NCBI GenBank assembly: GCA_963678675.1
Contig: OY783200.1
Coordinates: forward strand, 22,644,190 to 22,708,189
DNA from: Xiphydria camelus
Taxonomy: Eukaryota > Arthropoda > Insecta > Hymenoptera > Xiphydriidae
DNA: 64,000 bases
Reading direction: 5' to 3'
Translations under genes and position numbers: made by a program
The notes under the pieces: model-generated
What the model saw: only the letters and a program-made list of their open reading frames with translations
Database searches by the model: none
Told to the model about the DNA's origin: nothing
Shown here: one piece after another, positions 12,227 to 21,900 of the stretch
How the letters are laid out: each line of letters opens with the position of its first letter
Position numbering within the stretch: position 1 is the first letter of the stretch

Positions 12227-15200
12227 TCAAAGTAACGCGTACTCGGAAAAATCGTCGTCCTCCGAATCGGAGAAAAAGGTAACAATGTCGTCGAACTCGT
12301 CGACGTTGTACATCCAGCGATTGTCCCTCTCGTCGAAGAAGTCCCACAGGATCAGCTGCTGTGGAAGACACACGAGAGAAAGGTTCGGTCAATTAACGAG
12401 CCACGGATTCGGTAGGGTGTGGTGGTGGTGGTGGTGGTGGGCGATCGCGAAACGGCGCGATCAACCGCGCCGGGGCGAAGGGAACGAGAGCGTTCGAGGG
12501 ACACGTCGGTCGATAACAAGGACTGCGATATTCACTCGGTTGCACTTACATACAAGAAGTCGATATCCGCGTCGACATTGCGACGATGCCGAACTGGCGG
12601 TCCCACGTCCGTCTTGGTGCCGTCCGGCAGCGCGTGAAGGTAGAAGCACTTGTTGCCGAAGGGACACTTGCCGCGACCCTTGTTGAAGTACTTGCAGTCT
12701 TTGGCGCTGCGAGGAGAGAAGCAGGATTTAGCTTATCGCGCCCCGAGAATGAAGACGTCGAGCAGCCTCTCTCTCTCTCTCTCTCACCTCAAGGCATCTT
12801 TGTAATCCGTGATGAGCTTCTCCTTCTCCTCCTTCGTGTCCACCCAGTACATACTGGGACAGACGAAGTCCGAGGTGACGCGGCACTCGGGGCAGGCGCG
12901 GATGATCTTGTTCTCGAACTGCTTCGCCTGCCGCCACTTCCTGATGCAGCTCAGGCAGAAGCAGTGGTTGCAGTTCGGCAGAATGCCGAACCTCCGCTCC
13001 CGCGACGACTTCTCCATGATCGTCTCGAAGCAGACGCCGCAGGACTTCTCGCGGCTGCGCTGTATCGCGAAGGACAGCTCCATGTCGACCTCGTGCTGCT
13101 TCACGCAGGCGTTGGTGTGCTTCTTCCGCTGCTCCTCGTCGAGCGGGTGCAGGGCCGCTCTGCCGCACAGCTCGCAGATGTCGCCGTGGAGGTACGTGCA
13201 GTTGGGCTTCTTGCAAATGCCGCTCGCCTCGGCGTAGGGGCAGATGGGTTCGGAGGCCGAGTTGGAGGAGCGACCGGCGGGATTCACGACTCGGGCGTAC
13301 GACAGTCCGATCGATGTGGTACCCGAGACACGGGAGACATCAGCCGTCGCCGTCGCTGCTACGGCGGCAGGGGAGGACGAGGTGGAGGAGGAAGAGGAAC
13401 TGCGGGAGGAGGAGGAGGAGGAGGAGGAGCAGGCTGTGGACGAAAGGAAGGATGGCACGAATTCGGGGGCGTTCACCCATTCCTCCGCCACGGCCGGAAA
13501 GTCCTTACTGTATACAGACGATGTTTAAGTTATCAACGATGCGACTCACCTATAATTCTAATCGGATTCTCTACGCAGGTTTCACAGCCCTTACTTATTT
13601 CATTTTAGGGGAAACAGGAGAAATTTGGACAACAAAAATGGGACAGATTTGATTAAGATTTTTCCCACACTGTGAAGCCTGTCTACGCATATGTTACGTC
13701 AAAGAAAAGCGTACATTTTATCCATCGCGGGTGTTCCGGAGTAACCCGACGCGTTCGACTTTGGCGATGAGGCGGTATCCGCGCTGGAATTTTCGCCCGG
13801 TGTGTGGACGAACCGACAGTTACTCCCGAACTTGCAAGTTCCCTGGCCGAAAAAGCGACAGACGGACGTCGCCGGGGGAGGTACGGCGGCTTCTCGTGAG
13901 GATGCGCCGTCTTCCCTCGCGCCCTCCAGGTGTCTGTATCGGCAGCTCTCGCCTTCCCGGCACATACCGTTCTTGTAATACCTGAGGAAGAGGCGAGATG
14001 ATCGAATCGCGGGGAAGAACCGCGTTATGAAGAAGAAAGAAGGTTTAGAACGCGCGCACCTAATCCCCCCGCCCAACCCACCGGAACAACACAAGCCGGA
14101 AAGCTGGCTTTTAGTCATCCATGGGCAGTCTAATTTCTCACTTTTTGATGACTTAAAATTCGAGTTATCCAACAGTCCTCTTTTGGATAGCATGAAAATT
14201 TCATGTAAGTTAACAAAGGGCTGAGCTTACACGCCAGGAAAAAAACTTCAATCACTATTATCTCATTATCAATGAATTTTTGGCCTACGTCGATATAAGA
14301 CTTTATTGTAGATTGAAAGGTAATCTTCAAAAAAGTATTATACAAATATGAACCCAAAGCTCATAGCTAATGAGATAATAATGATTGAAATTTCTTTACT
14401 GACAAGTAAATTTAACCTTATATGGTATAATTGGATGTAATCAGATCTGAAACTTGTCTCAATCTGACTATGTATGAAAAATTATATAGAATCATAGTTA
14501 TATATGATCAGATAAAATTTGATATAATCAGATCCAAAATTTTAAATTTTCTACAGATCTAAATATGTCATATACTATCTGATCATATGTATGATCATTG
14601 ATGAATTTTCATACATGATCAGAGACAAATTTCAGATCTGATTATATCCAATTATATATGATAACATATGATTATGTATGGTAAATTTCACTGATGTCGA
14701 CCTATACATACCACATTTCGTATCATTCAGTCTCGTGCCACTGTTATTTAACACCAAAAGTGGTCTGAATCATATAAGGCTAAACTCTTACCAAGAAAAA
14801 ACACTCGAATCCCTATTATCTCATTATCTCTGAGCTTTTGGCTCACACTAGCATAACACTTTTTTGAAAATTACATTTCCATCTACAACAAAGTCGTATA
14901 TCGATGTATACCAAAAGTTCATTGATAACGAGATAACAGTGATTCGAGTTTCTTTCCTGGCAAGTAAGTTTAGCCTCGTATGGTACAGATCCACAGCGTA
15001 TATGACCATTTTTCCCCCGGGCTAGATATAAAACAGAGGTCATAGTACAATTTTAAAAGACGAAAACAATTCTGACCTCTTCCACGTAATCCGAATCAAT
15101 GAAAAGATACACTCGATCGACAGGCCGAATAATAGGTAGTTTTACATAAACAAGATATCAAATGATGCGAGAAAATCGCGAATTTTGGGGCGAAAAAGGG

Positions 15201-15495
15201 GAAACTAAAAAAAAATAAAAGAACAAAGAGGAACTGGGCACACGCTGCGAAGCCTGCCAACCCCCGTGTCAATATTTACACTCGCCCCCGAGTGTTGACA
15301 TTTCCCTCGTGGACGGACACACCGCGCCGTGCCCGGTCGCGAGGGGACCGGAAGTCGCACGGCGACTCTGTATTCTCGCGCGCGAGCGGGTGAAGGGGGG
15401 AGGGGCAACTCTCCTCGGGGAACACTTCACGCTTCGCGCGAAGAGACGCGATTTTCTCACCGGCAATTGACGTTGCGGGTCCAATTGTCGGCCAT
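12227..15495 (-). CDS. MKRN1: makorin RING-finger E3 ubiquitin ligase (MKRN1-like), 436 aa, 5 exons
   Basis: Exons on the minus strand are 15495-15461, 13981-13715, 13507-12788, 12706-12550 and 12358-12227; phases match and give 436 residues. The start at 15495 ([11 protein letters not shown]) splices inside the Arg codon of the first zinc finger, [19 protein letters not shown] (C11, C19, C25, H29). A second C3H finger follows at about 53-71, a third at about 190-208 with the makorin Cys-His patch, the RING at about 257-309 (CGVCFETI ... CPECRV), a final C3H ([21 protein letters not shown] core) and the LWDFFDERD tail. This order is diagnostic of makorins, which ubiquitinate RNA-linked targets. 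A poly-Ser tract (about 128-146) is lineage-specific. The exon 2 donor (AT|gtacgc) was chosen on phase and is the least certain junction. Intron 1 is packed with transposons. Confidence 0.93.
13576..13681. mobile_element. family-2 element (caggtttcacag ends) in makorin intron 2
   Basis: It begins caggtttcacagccc and ends cacactgtgaagcctg, an inverted pair, with the internal word tttcattttaggggaaa shared with the copies at 27,415, 35,053 and 54,318. At about 106 bases it is a short deletion derivative. Confidence 0.75.
14088..14222. mobile_element. truncated family-1 MITE
   Basis: One arm and the centre of family 1 are present (gcttttagtcatccatggg, ctaatttctcactttttgat), but the second arm is missing where a family-4 element begins. 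This suggests interruption or replacement by the later insertion. Confidence 0.7.
14222..14426. mobile_element. family-4 MITE, copy 1
   Basis: A roughly 205-base element with long inverted arms: gccaggaaaaaaacttcaat and attatctcatta at the left pair with taatgagataataatgattg and accttatatgg at the right. The same family occurs at 14,771, 24,405 and 61,004. Confidence 0.8.
14427..14656. mobile_element. AT-rich palindromic element
   Basis: The ends ataattggatgtaatcagat and its complement (atctgattatatccaattat) enclose about 230 bases of internally repeated agatctga and tgatcatat words. It lies directly after one family-4 copy and upstream of another, all inside makorin intron 1. Confidence 0.75.
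14771..14985. mobile_element. family-4 MITE, copy 2
   Basis: It starts catataaggctaaactctt and ends aagtttagcctcgtatgg, with tattatctcatt and gataacgagataacag as the inner arms. At 215 bases it appears full length and is non-coding. Confidence 0.8.
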
Positions 15496-15970
15496 TTTCT
15501 CGTGCTCCCGTCGCAACAATGGTCCGCAACGCGCGGCGGAAGAGCCGCGTAACACGCACTCCCCGCGTTCACGATGTACGGTAGAGCGGGAGAGGGGGGG
15601 CGGCGGCGGTGATGTCGAGACGCAAATTTCTCCGTGCCCGTGTCGCTTTCACGGTTCTCTTCTCTCCTCGCGCTCTTTCCCACGGCGTGCGCGCCTCGTC
15701 CCGTGCTGCACTGCGCGTTTCGGTCTTCGGGGAGTCGTGGTCTCGACGAAACGTCGTCGTCGCTCCGCGTAACCTCTGCAGCGACCGCGGGGACCACTGC
15801 CGTGACCGTTGGCGAATCGTGACGAGCACTCTGACGTTGAAAGACATCAGGCGCGCCAAGGTCCGAGGAGGTTGCGGGTTGCTCCTTCTCGGACGACCAA
15901 TCTTAAGTTTCTCCGACGGAAAGGGGGGGGGAGCCGGAGTTGCGAAGTCGAGGGCAGAGGGCGCCAGTGT
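15270..15970. promoter_or_regulatory. CpG-rich promoter region of the makorin gene
   Basis: About 700 bases of markedly CpG-rich DNA (many gcgcg and cgtcg words) surround the makorin start codon at 15495 and extend upstream, in contrast to the AT-rich flanks. Overlapping long open frames on both strands here reflect base composition. The region could also serve the small plus-strand ORF at 16,199. Confidence 0.5.
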
Positions 15971-16198
15971 TATTTGGGTGCCTTTCGGCGGTAAAAATGA
16001 ATTACTCCCGGCGCGTCACGGATTTTCTCGCTGGTGGCTTTTTTTTAGAAACTAACCAATGATCAATCAATTCTCACGCCATCGTTAATCAGGATAAACA
16101 TCGCCGTGGCTCATGAGAATTGTACATTGGCTAATAGGTTTAAAAGTGACAATTTATAAGAAGTCACGATCAAATTTCCCCTTCAAACTTTTTGTTAA

Positions 16199-16405
16199 AT
16201 GGACAATTTCGTACGTCATTATTTATCCACCGAGCAAGATACTGGAAACTGGGCTAAACAAATTAAGCAGATGTTTGTATTTCACGATAGAGCTTCATTC
16301 GTGAATTTTGAGAAATGCATTACCCAAAAGCACATCGCATCGGACCTGGTGTACCACCAGGGAGGTGGAGTCGAAAAACATTTTTTAAAGTCATTTATTA
16401 ACTGA
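16199..16405 (+). CDS. unrecognised small protein, 68 aa
   Basis: A single-exon frame starts at an ATG with A at -3 (taaATGG) and encodes MDNFVRHYLSTEQDTGNWAK... through to ...VEKHFLKSFIN. The composition is protein-like: acidic and aromatic N-terminus, an amphipathic WAKQIKQMFVFHDRASF segment, balanced charges, no simple repeats, and no signal peptide or membrane helix. It ends 62 bases from the TEFM stop codon on the opposite strand, so the two would be convergent. I do not recognise the family. It could be a genuine small gene, a terminal exon of a spliced gene, or a remnant of an older one. No polyadenylation signal is obvious just downstream. Confidence 0.42.
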   Translation: MDNFVRHYLSTEQDTGNWAKQIKQMFVFHDRASFVNFEKCITQKHIASDLVYHQGGGVEKHFLKSFIN

Positions 16406-16467
16406 CTTTTATTATTTTACGTAATTAACATATTATCAATATATATGTACATGGGCATTCAGATTTT

Positions 16468-17888
16468 CTATTTGTCATCGCGCTTTTCGTGGAAACTGGA
16501 ATTCTGTAGGATAACCAAGTTTACGAAAGCTACAGCCAGAAGCAGAGATTGACTCATTTGATCTTTCAAGTACGGCTCCATGTTTTTATAAACTTTCATC
16601 AGAGCCGAGTCGATACATACCAACCCGTTTACATTCAAGCCGACCATAGTTTCTTCATATAGAATCTTGTCAACAACATCCTGCGCCGACACGACTTCTC
16701 CACCCACCTGCAGATCAAACATACGCGCTGGAACGAACTGACGTAGCAGGTAGAGATTATTAGTCATCGTGACTGAATCCATTTCGTTGTTTTCTAAAAG
16801 GGAAATACAGCGGGATTTATTTCTCACGCGGACCAACTATTTATGGTATTCGAGAAGTTGCAGCTAATGAACGGTTACGTTAACTAGAACCTTATAACCG
16901 GTCTTCGGGAGGCAAGATTAAAAAATACGTCCTCGCGTAAATAAATAACGTCCTCACCAGTAACGTCTTTATTCCTCGCTGCGAGAAGCGTCACGAGCGC
17001 TGAGTATACTTGGCTTCGTCGCATCTGCACAGAGAACATGAAGGCATTCATATTGTTGGGTATGAGCCTCTTTGCCTCCTCAAAAACGTACACATCTGAT
17101 TCCGGTATGTCGTTGCAAACAGTTTGCAGCTGTGTAACAAGAAAACGAGAACGGCTCAACCGAGAAATCAACTCGAAGTAATTTGATCTCATTACAGCTC
17201 TGTTGTAGTTTCAACGAATTCCAAATCTATATGAGAAATACGTTTACCAGATCGACTATATTCAGAATATTCGTCCTTGTACTAAAATCTGGAAACTTCC
17301 AACAATCCCAAGCCAGTAACTTGAGTTTACTGTCTAATTTAGCCCAGCTGATAACATTTACGCCTACGTGTACTCCTGTAGAAGTTTTTATTGCCTGTAA
17401 TATAACGTCTGTTTGAGTTCTGAACGAAATTCCGTATATATATTACTTTATACACACACGAAACGTAAAATGGTGCTGGTATATTTTTTTTAAAGTTCAC
17501 GTTACGCGCTGCGTAAAATTAACTTTAAATTAAACTAATTCTAAGCGCAACAACAACGTCACGTCCGTACTTTTCGTCTCTCATTGGTCATTGACGGTGT
17601 CATCAAAATTTTCCTTGTCACGTGTGCGGCTTTCTTCTTACTCGTTTTGTCACTAATGGTGGATTTAAAAAATTCATTTAGATTCATGTGATCCAATCCT
17701 TCCATCTGAAATAACTCGTCGTTCATTTCGTAAGAGACATTTTGGTTTCAATGTTCTATTAACTTTGGTCTACCAATTTCTGAGATGCGATATCTGTTCC
17801 ATAACGAATTTAAGATGTACAATAATTCATACAGATAAATATTATCCATTCCTTGTACATACACTTCACAGGGGAAGAAGTATCGATA
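16468..17888 (-). CDS. TEFM: mitochondrial transcription elongation factor (TEFM-like), broken by an in-frame TGA
   Basis: Minus-strand exons with matching phases are (17888?)-17571, 17394-17248, 17129-16958 and 16793-16468. The product shows the TEFM RNase-H-like resolvase fold: VGVNVISWAKLDSKLKLLAW, then ESDVYVFEEAKRL, YSALVTLLAARNKDVTEN, LYLLRQFVPARMF and a terminal MSQSLLLAVAFVNLVILQN helix. These line up with the corresponding parts of vertebrate TEFM as I remember the family. The first exon encodes the helix-hairpin-helix region (ILNSLWNRYRISEIGRPKLI ... NDELFQMEGLDHMNLNEFF) but is interrupted by TGA at 17750-17748, where a Trp codon would be expected. TEFM keeps mitochondrial RNA polymerase processive. 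The 5' end (targeting peptide, perhaps 18105-17957) is unresolved. It is either a pseudogene, a polymorphic null or a base error. Confidence 0.8.
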
Positions 17889-18157
17889 CTAATCACATCA
17901 AAATTGAAATATCTTTCTACAACTAAAAATACCATCTGGGTTACAAAACAGCCTTACTATTCAAATTCCCCCTCCGTACATTTATTTTCTTCATTTAAAA
18001 TGAGAGTTTCTTCTTCCAAACTACATTTCCTCTCTGCTACTTCCTTGCTTTTATATCGAAAATCTGTCCTAAATTGTATATTCGGAATGAGGAAGTTCAA
18101 ATGCTGAAATGAGAAATAACAAGGTAAGTGTAGGAGTGTCCCATTTGCATATGTCCT

Positions 18158-18551
18158 AGGCAAATGGTCATTTCAGGCAAATAGCTTTTCGAGGGTCCAA
18201 ACGCAAGACCTCGGAACTGACGAAAAGGAAATTTTACAGGAGAGACTAAAAACTATGACTGTATTTTTAAGTCACTTTTAGAATTACAGTCATAGTTTCC
18301 AGTCCCTCCTGTAAAATTTCCTTTTCGTCAGTTCCGAGGTCCTGCGTTTTGACCCTCGATTTGCGGCTTTGCTCGCTACGCCGGTTCTAACCTTACTTAA
18401 CCTAACCTAATCTAACACATTGAAACATAAATAAATTAGACTTGATAAGAGGTTAGATCAGGTTAAGCTGGGCGAGAATCGGCGAAGCGAGCAGAGCCAC
18501 GAAAATTATTTGCCCAGGCAAAAGCTGTTTGCCTGAAATGACCATTTGCCT
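18158..18551. mobile_element. foldback element with a nested 73-base hairpin
   Basis: The outer arms are caaatggtcatttcaggcaa (near 18,161) and its reverse complement ttgcctgaaatgaccatttg (near 18,529). Inside, 18191-18263 and 18285-18357 are near-perfect reverse complements (cggaactgacgaaaaggaaa and match) with a loop of about 21 bases. The right half also holds insect telomere-like cctaacctaa near 18,395. It sits between the TEFM 5' end and the NUP188 start. Confidence 0.85.
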
Positions 18552-18972
18552 GCGACATGTATGTGTTTCAGAAATCAAAATTTAGCATACACAAAAAAGA
18601 AATTAAGTGAAAAATTATTCTTTACCCCTCGAATGTCATTTCCAAGGGAAAGGGCTGCGCGAATCTTGTACATGACGATACGCCCTGTGACAATAAATAG
18701 TTTTCAAACAGCGGTTTATTATTTTTGTCCGCTAGAGAGAGAGAGAGTAAACGTTATGTTGTACCTATGTTTGTGTGTATGGAATTAGATCGCAGCGTCC
18801 CCAAGCGACCAAAAATTAAAATAAACTCAGTTAAAAAGTCGTCACACACCCGGCTTCTGAAGAGGTTAGACGAGCCGTGTGTGGTAAACAACAACAAAAA
18901 TCGTAACACGGCTCCACCGCTTTTCCATGGGATCTCGCCAACGAATGTGCCCCGCCCACCGGTAACATCGAG

Positions 18973-21900
18973 ATGGAAGTCGCGCCGATGGGAAGTCTAC
19001 CGTAAGCCTTAAATAACATTCTACGCGCACGCGGAGGTTAGAAATACTCATTCGCCGTCTCTCCGTCGATTTTCTTCAGCTACTGCAAGGGTCTGTGGTC
19101 CGTCGTGTCCGGAACGACGTGTCGCTGCGACAAGGACCTCGTCGAGGACGAGATAAAAAATGCTGCGGCCTTGCTCAAAAATGGTCTTGGCTTCTTCGAG
19201 AAGTACACCGAGTCGTCCCTGCGGGTCGTCTACGAGAGGAATCCGCCTCCGCGCATGTACGACCTCGTGACCAAGCTCGCACCGCTATTGGTGAGTACTC
19301 GTGAGCGTTCGCCGCTTCCCGGAAGAGTAGTATCAGTGGCTGTTTCAGGGGAGGGTCTGTTTATCCGTAAAGAGGAATGGAGGGGGGTTTAAGTACAGGG
19401 TGGCTACAGAAACTCGATTATGGAATTCTGTAACTGTTCTCTGACTTTTCCCTCATTATTTCAGATGAAGTTGTAGGTTTTCCTGGTACTTCTTGTTTGT
19501 ATTGAGAGTTTTGTATAATCAAATCACAGGTTTCACAGTGCCTCCCTTCCTAGACAACACAAATAAAACATTATGTTGAAATCATCTATAGGTGGTCTGA
19601 TGTCTCAGTTTTGTCAACTTAGATTTCGTGTTATCCAAAAAGTGAGTGTTGGATCATTTGAAATCTGAGTTATCAGAAAATTAGACATCAAACCGCTTAT
19701 GGATGACTAAAAGACAGCTTTCTGGCTTGTGTTGTTCAGGTTATTCCCCTTTATTCCCCTATTTTTGTTAAGTTTCCCCAGGCCCCTGTCCAGCCACCCG
19801 GGGTTATCTGAAAAATTTCACCTCTCCTAAAAAAAAAGCGTTCGCCGCTTCATTCGTTCCACCTCTACAGAATCTGGACGCCACCATCACCTGGGACCTG
19901 GTGTGCAACTTCATGCTCTACGAGTACCGAAACTGCGCGGAGACCTTCGCCTCGCAGCTGACCGATCTCACCACGACCAAGAGCCTGGTGGAGGAGATCT
20001 GGAATTTCTACTACTCCGAGAGGACGACGCTGATAAAGTGCCTGAAGCTGATGGTCGAGTATCGCGACGACAAGCGGCACCCCTACCAGAAGCAGTTTCT
20101 CGAGTTCTTCGACGAGGTTCTCCTCGGGAACCTCCTGAAATCCGTGCAGGGTCAGATCGAGGCGCTGAAGTTCATCGATCCGCCCGTGCGGTCGCACCTC
20201 TTCACCGACGATCACCTGCATCGCCTGTACAACAGCAGCCTCGTGGAGATGCGCGAGCTGCTCCACGTGTTCGCGATGATCCTGCACGACATCCACGTGG
20301 CGGAGAGCGACTTCCACAAGGTCTACGGCAGCATAAGCGGCGAGCCGCGACGGCTGATCGCCGCCAAGAGCCACGAGGACAAGGAGGCGGTCGAGAGAAA
20401 GCTGGACGAGATACGCCACGCGCAGGTCGCCGTGCTGCTCGTCGCGCTCGACACGACGAGGCACTCCGGCATGGAGGACTGGATCAAGGCCGTTCGCGAC
20501 GAGATGCGCGACGTGTTCGAGCACAAGTGCCTGCGCGGCGCTTCCCCGCAGGACGGGCCGCTCCTCCTCGCCTGGATGCTGGCCAATTACGCGACGGAAC
20601 CGGAGAACGTCGACGCGCTCGCTCGCTTCCGGCCGTACGGCATCCGCGCGATCCAGCTGGACGTCTTTCGCTACCTGCGGCGCATGCTCGACAGCGAGAC
20701 GATCCGCGAGGACACGCGCTACGCGAGCGTCGTGCGCGGCAGCGTCTACGATCTGCTGGCGCTGCTCGGCTCGTTCGTCGAGGAGGACAGGATCAGCACG
20801 CTGCACGGGATCTTCGACGCGGTCGCCGCGGTCGTGAGGTACCCCGAGATCGCGACCAGGTTCTGGCAGGAGGAGGAGGACGGCGGCCTGTGGCTCTTCT
20901 ACAAGTGCGCCATCGAGTGGTTCCCCTACAAGTTCCAGCCGCTCACCGTCATCGCCGCGGGCCTCGTCGGCGCGAGTACCGCGAGCGCCAAGAGGATCGT
21001 CGCCGAGCTGGACGACCTGCCGTCGGTGATGCTCGAGGGGCCGCGCGACCGCGACCCCCGCGAACCGCTGCGGCCCTACGAGCGCGACTGCACGATCCAC
21101 CGGAATCCGTTCACCGTGCCGCGGAGGTGCGAGCACGAGGTGATCGAGTCCGGGAGCGAGCGGGAGCTCGTCCTGTGGCGCGTCAAGTCCAACTACTGGG
21201 ACGCCTTTCATCATAAAATCGAGGAGCTCTTCTCGCGCGCGGCCGGCGGCATCGCCAACGCGAGCGACGCCAAGACCGACCTGCCGGAGCACGTTCTCGA
21301 GGGCTTCCGACTCCTCGAGAGCATCCTCGCGTCCGACGTGGAGCTCCCCGCGAGCATGGTGATCCCCACCGAGCTGAGCTTCGAGGTGATAAACCGCTTC
21401 TCCTACCCGAGCCTCCCGTCCAACGTGTACAGGATCGTCGCGGAGTGCGTGCGCGTGTCCTCGAGGCTCGTGCTCAAGTACCCGGAGGACGTGCTCGCGC
21501 GAATGCGCACCGGCATCTACCCGCGCTTCACGAACCGCTACCAAAAACCGACCGATTTCGCGCGGGCGGTGTCCTTCGACGGCGGCCTGGTCGCCTCCTG
21601 GCTCTCCGGCATCGAGACGATCGAGCACGTCTATCCGGTGCTCGCCGCTTACCTGGACATACTCTCGAATTACCTGGTGATCCGCCACAGCGAGGAAGCC
21701 ATGTTCGCGGTGGAGATACCGGGGATGGTCCTCCTCCTCCAGGGCGTGCTGCCGAAATTGGACTCGTGGTACTTCGCCTCCGACACGGAGAGGATCGATC
21801 TCTGGCTGAAGAGCATGTTCTGCCTGCACCACGCGCTCGACGCGAATCTGCCGCGCGGCGATCCGCGTCATCAGCTGCAGCTGATCGTCGCCCACAGTCT

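Noticed and set aside
12586..13608. A 340-codon plus-strand frame over makorin
   Set aside because: Composition artefact antisense to the RING exon; low-complexity Gly/Arg and Leu/Val runs only.
15276..16055. Several overlapping 90-170-codon frames on both strands around the makorin start
   Set aside because: They sit in the CpG-rich promoter and disagree with each other; stop codons are simply rare in such composition.
16884..16957. Continuation of the TEFM exon as GEDVIYLREDVFFNLASRRP
   Set aside because: It looks protein-like, but the GTGAGG donor at 16957 and phase to the exon at 16793 give the conserved sequence instead; the extension hits a stop soon after.
17682..17750. A 68-base intron that would remove the TEFM stop codon
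   Set aside because: Using ttg|gtagac to ttatttcag shifts the frame and brings an immediate stop, so it does not rescue the protein.
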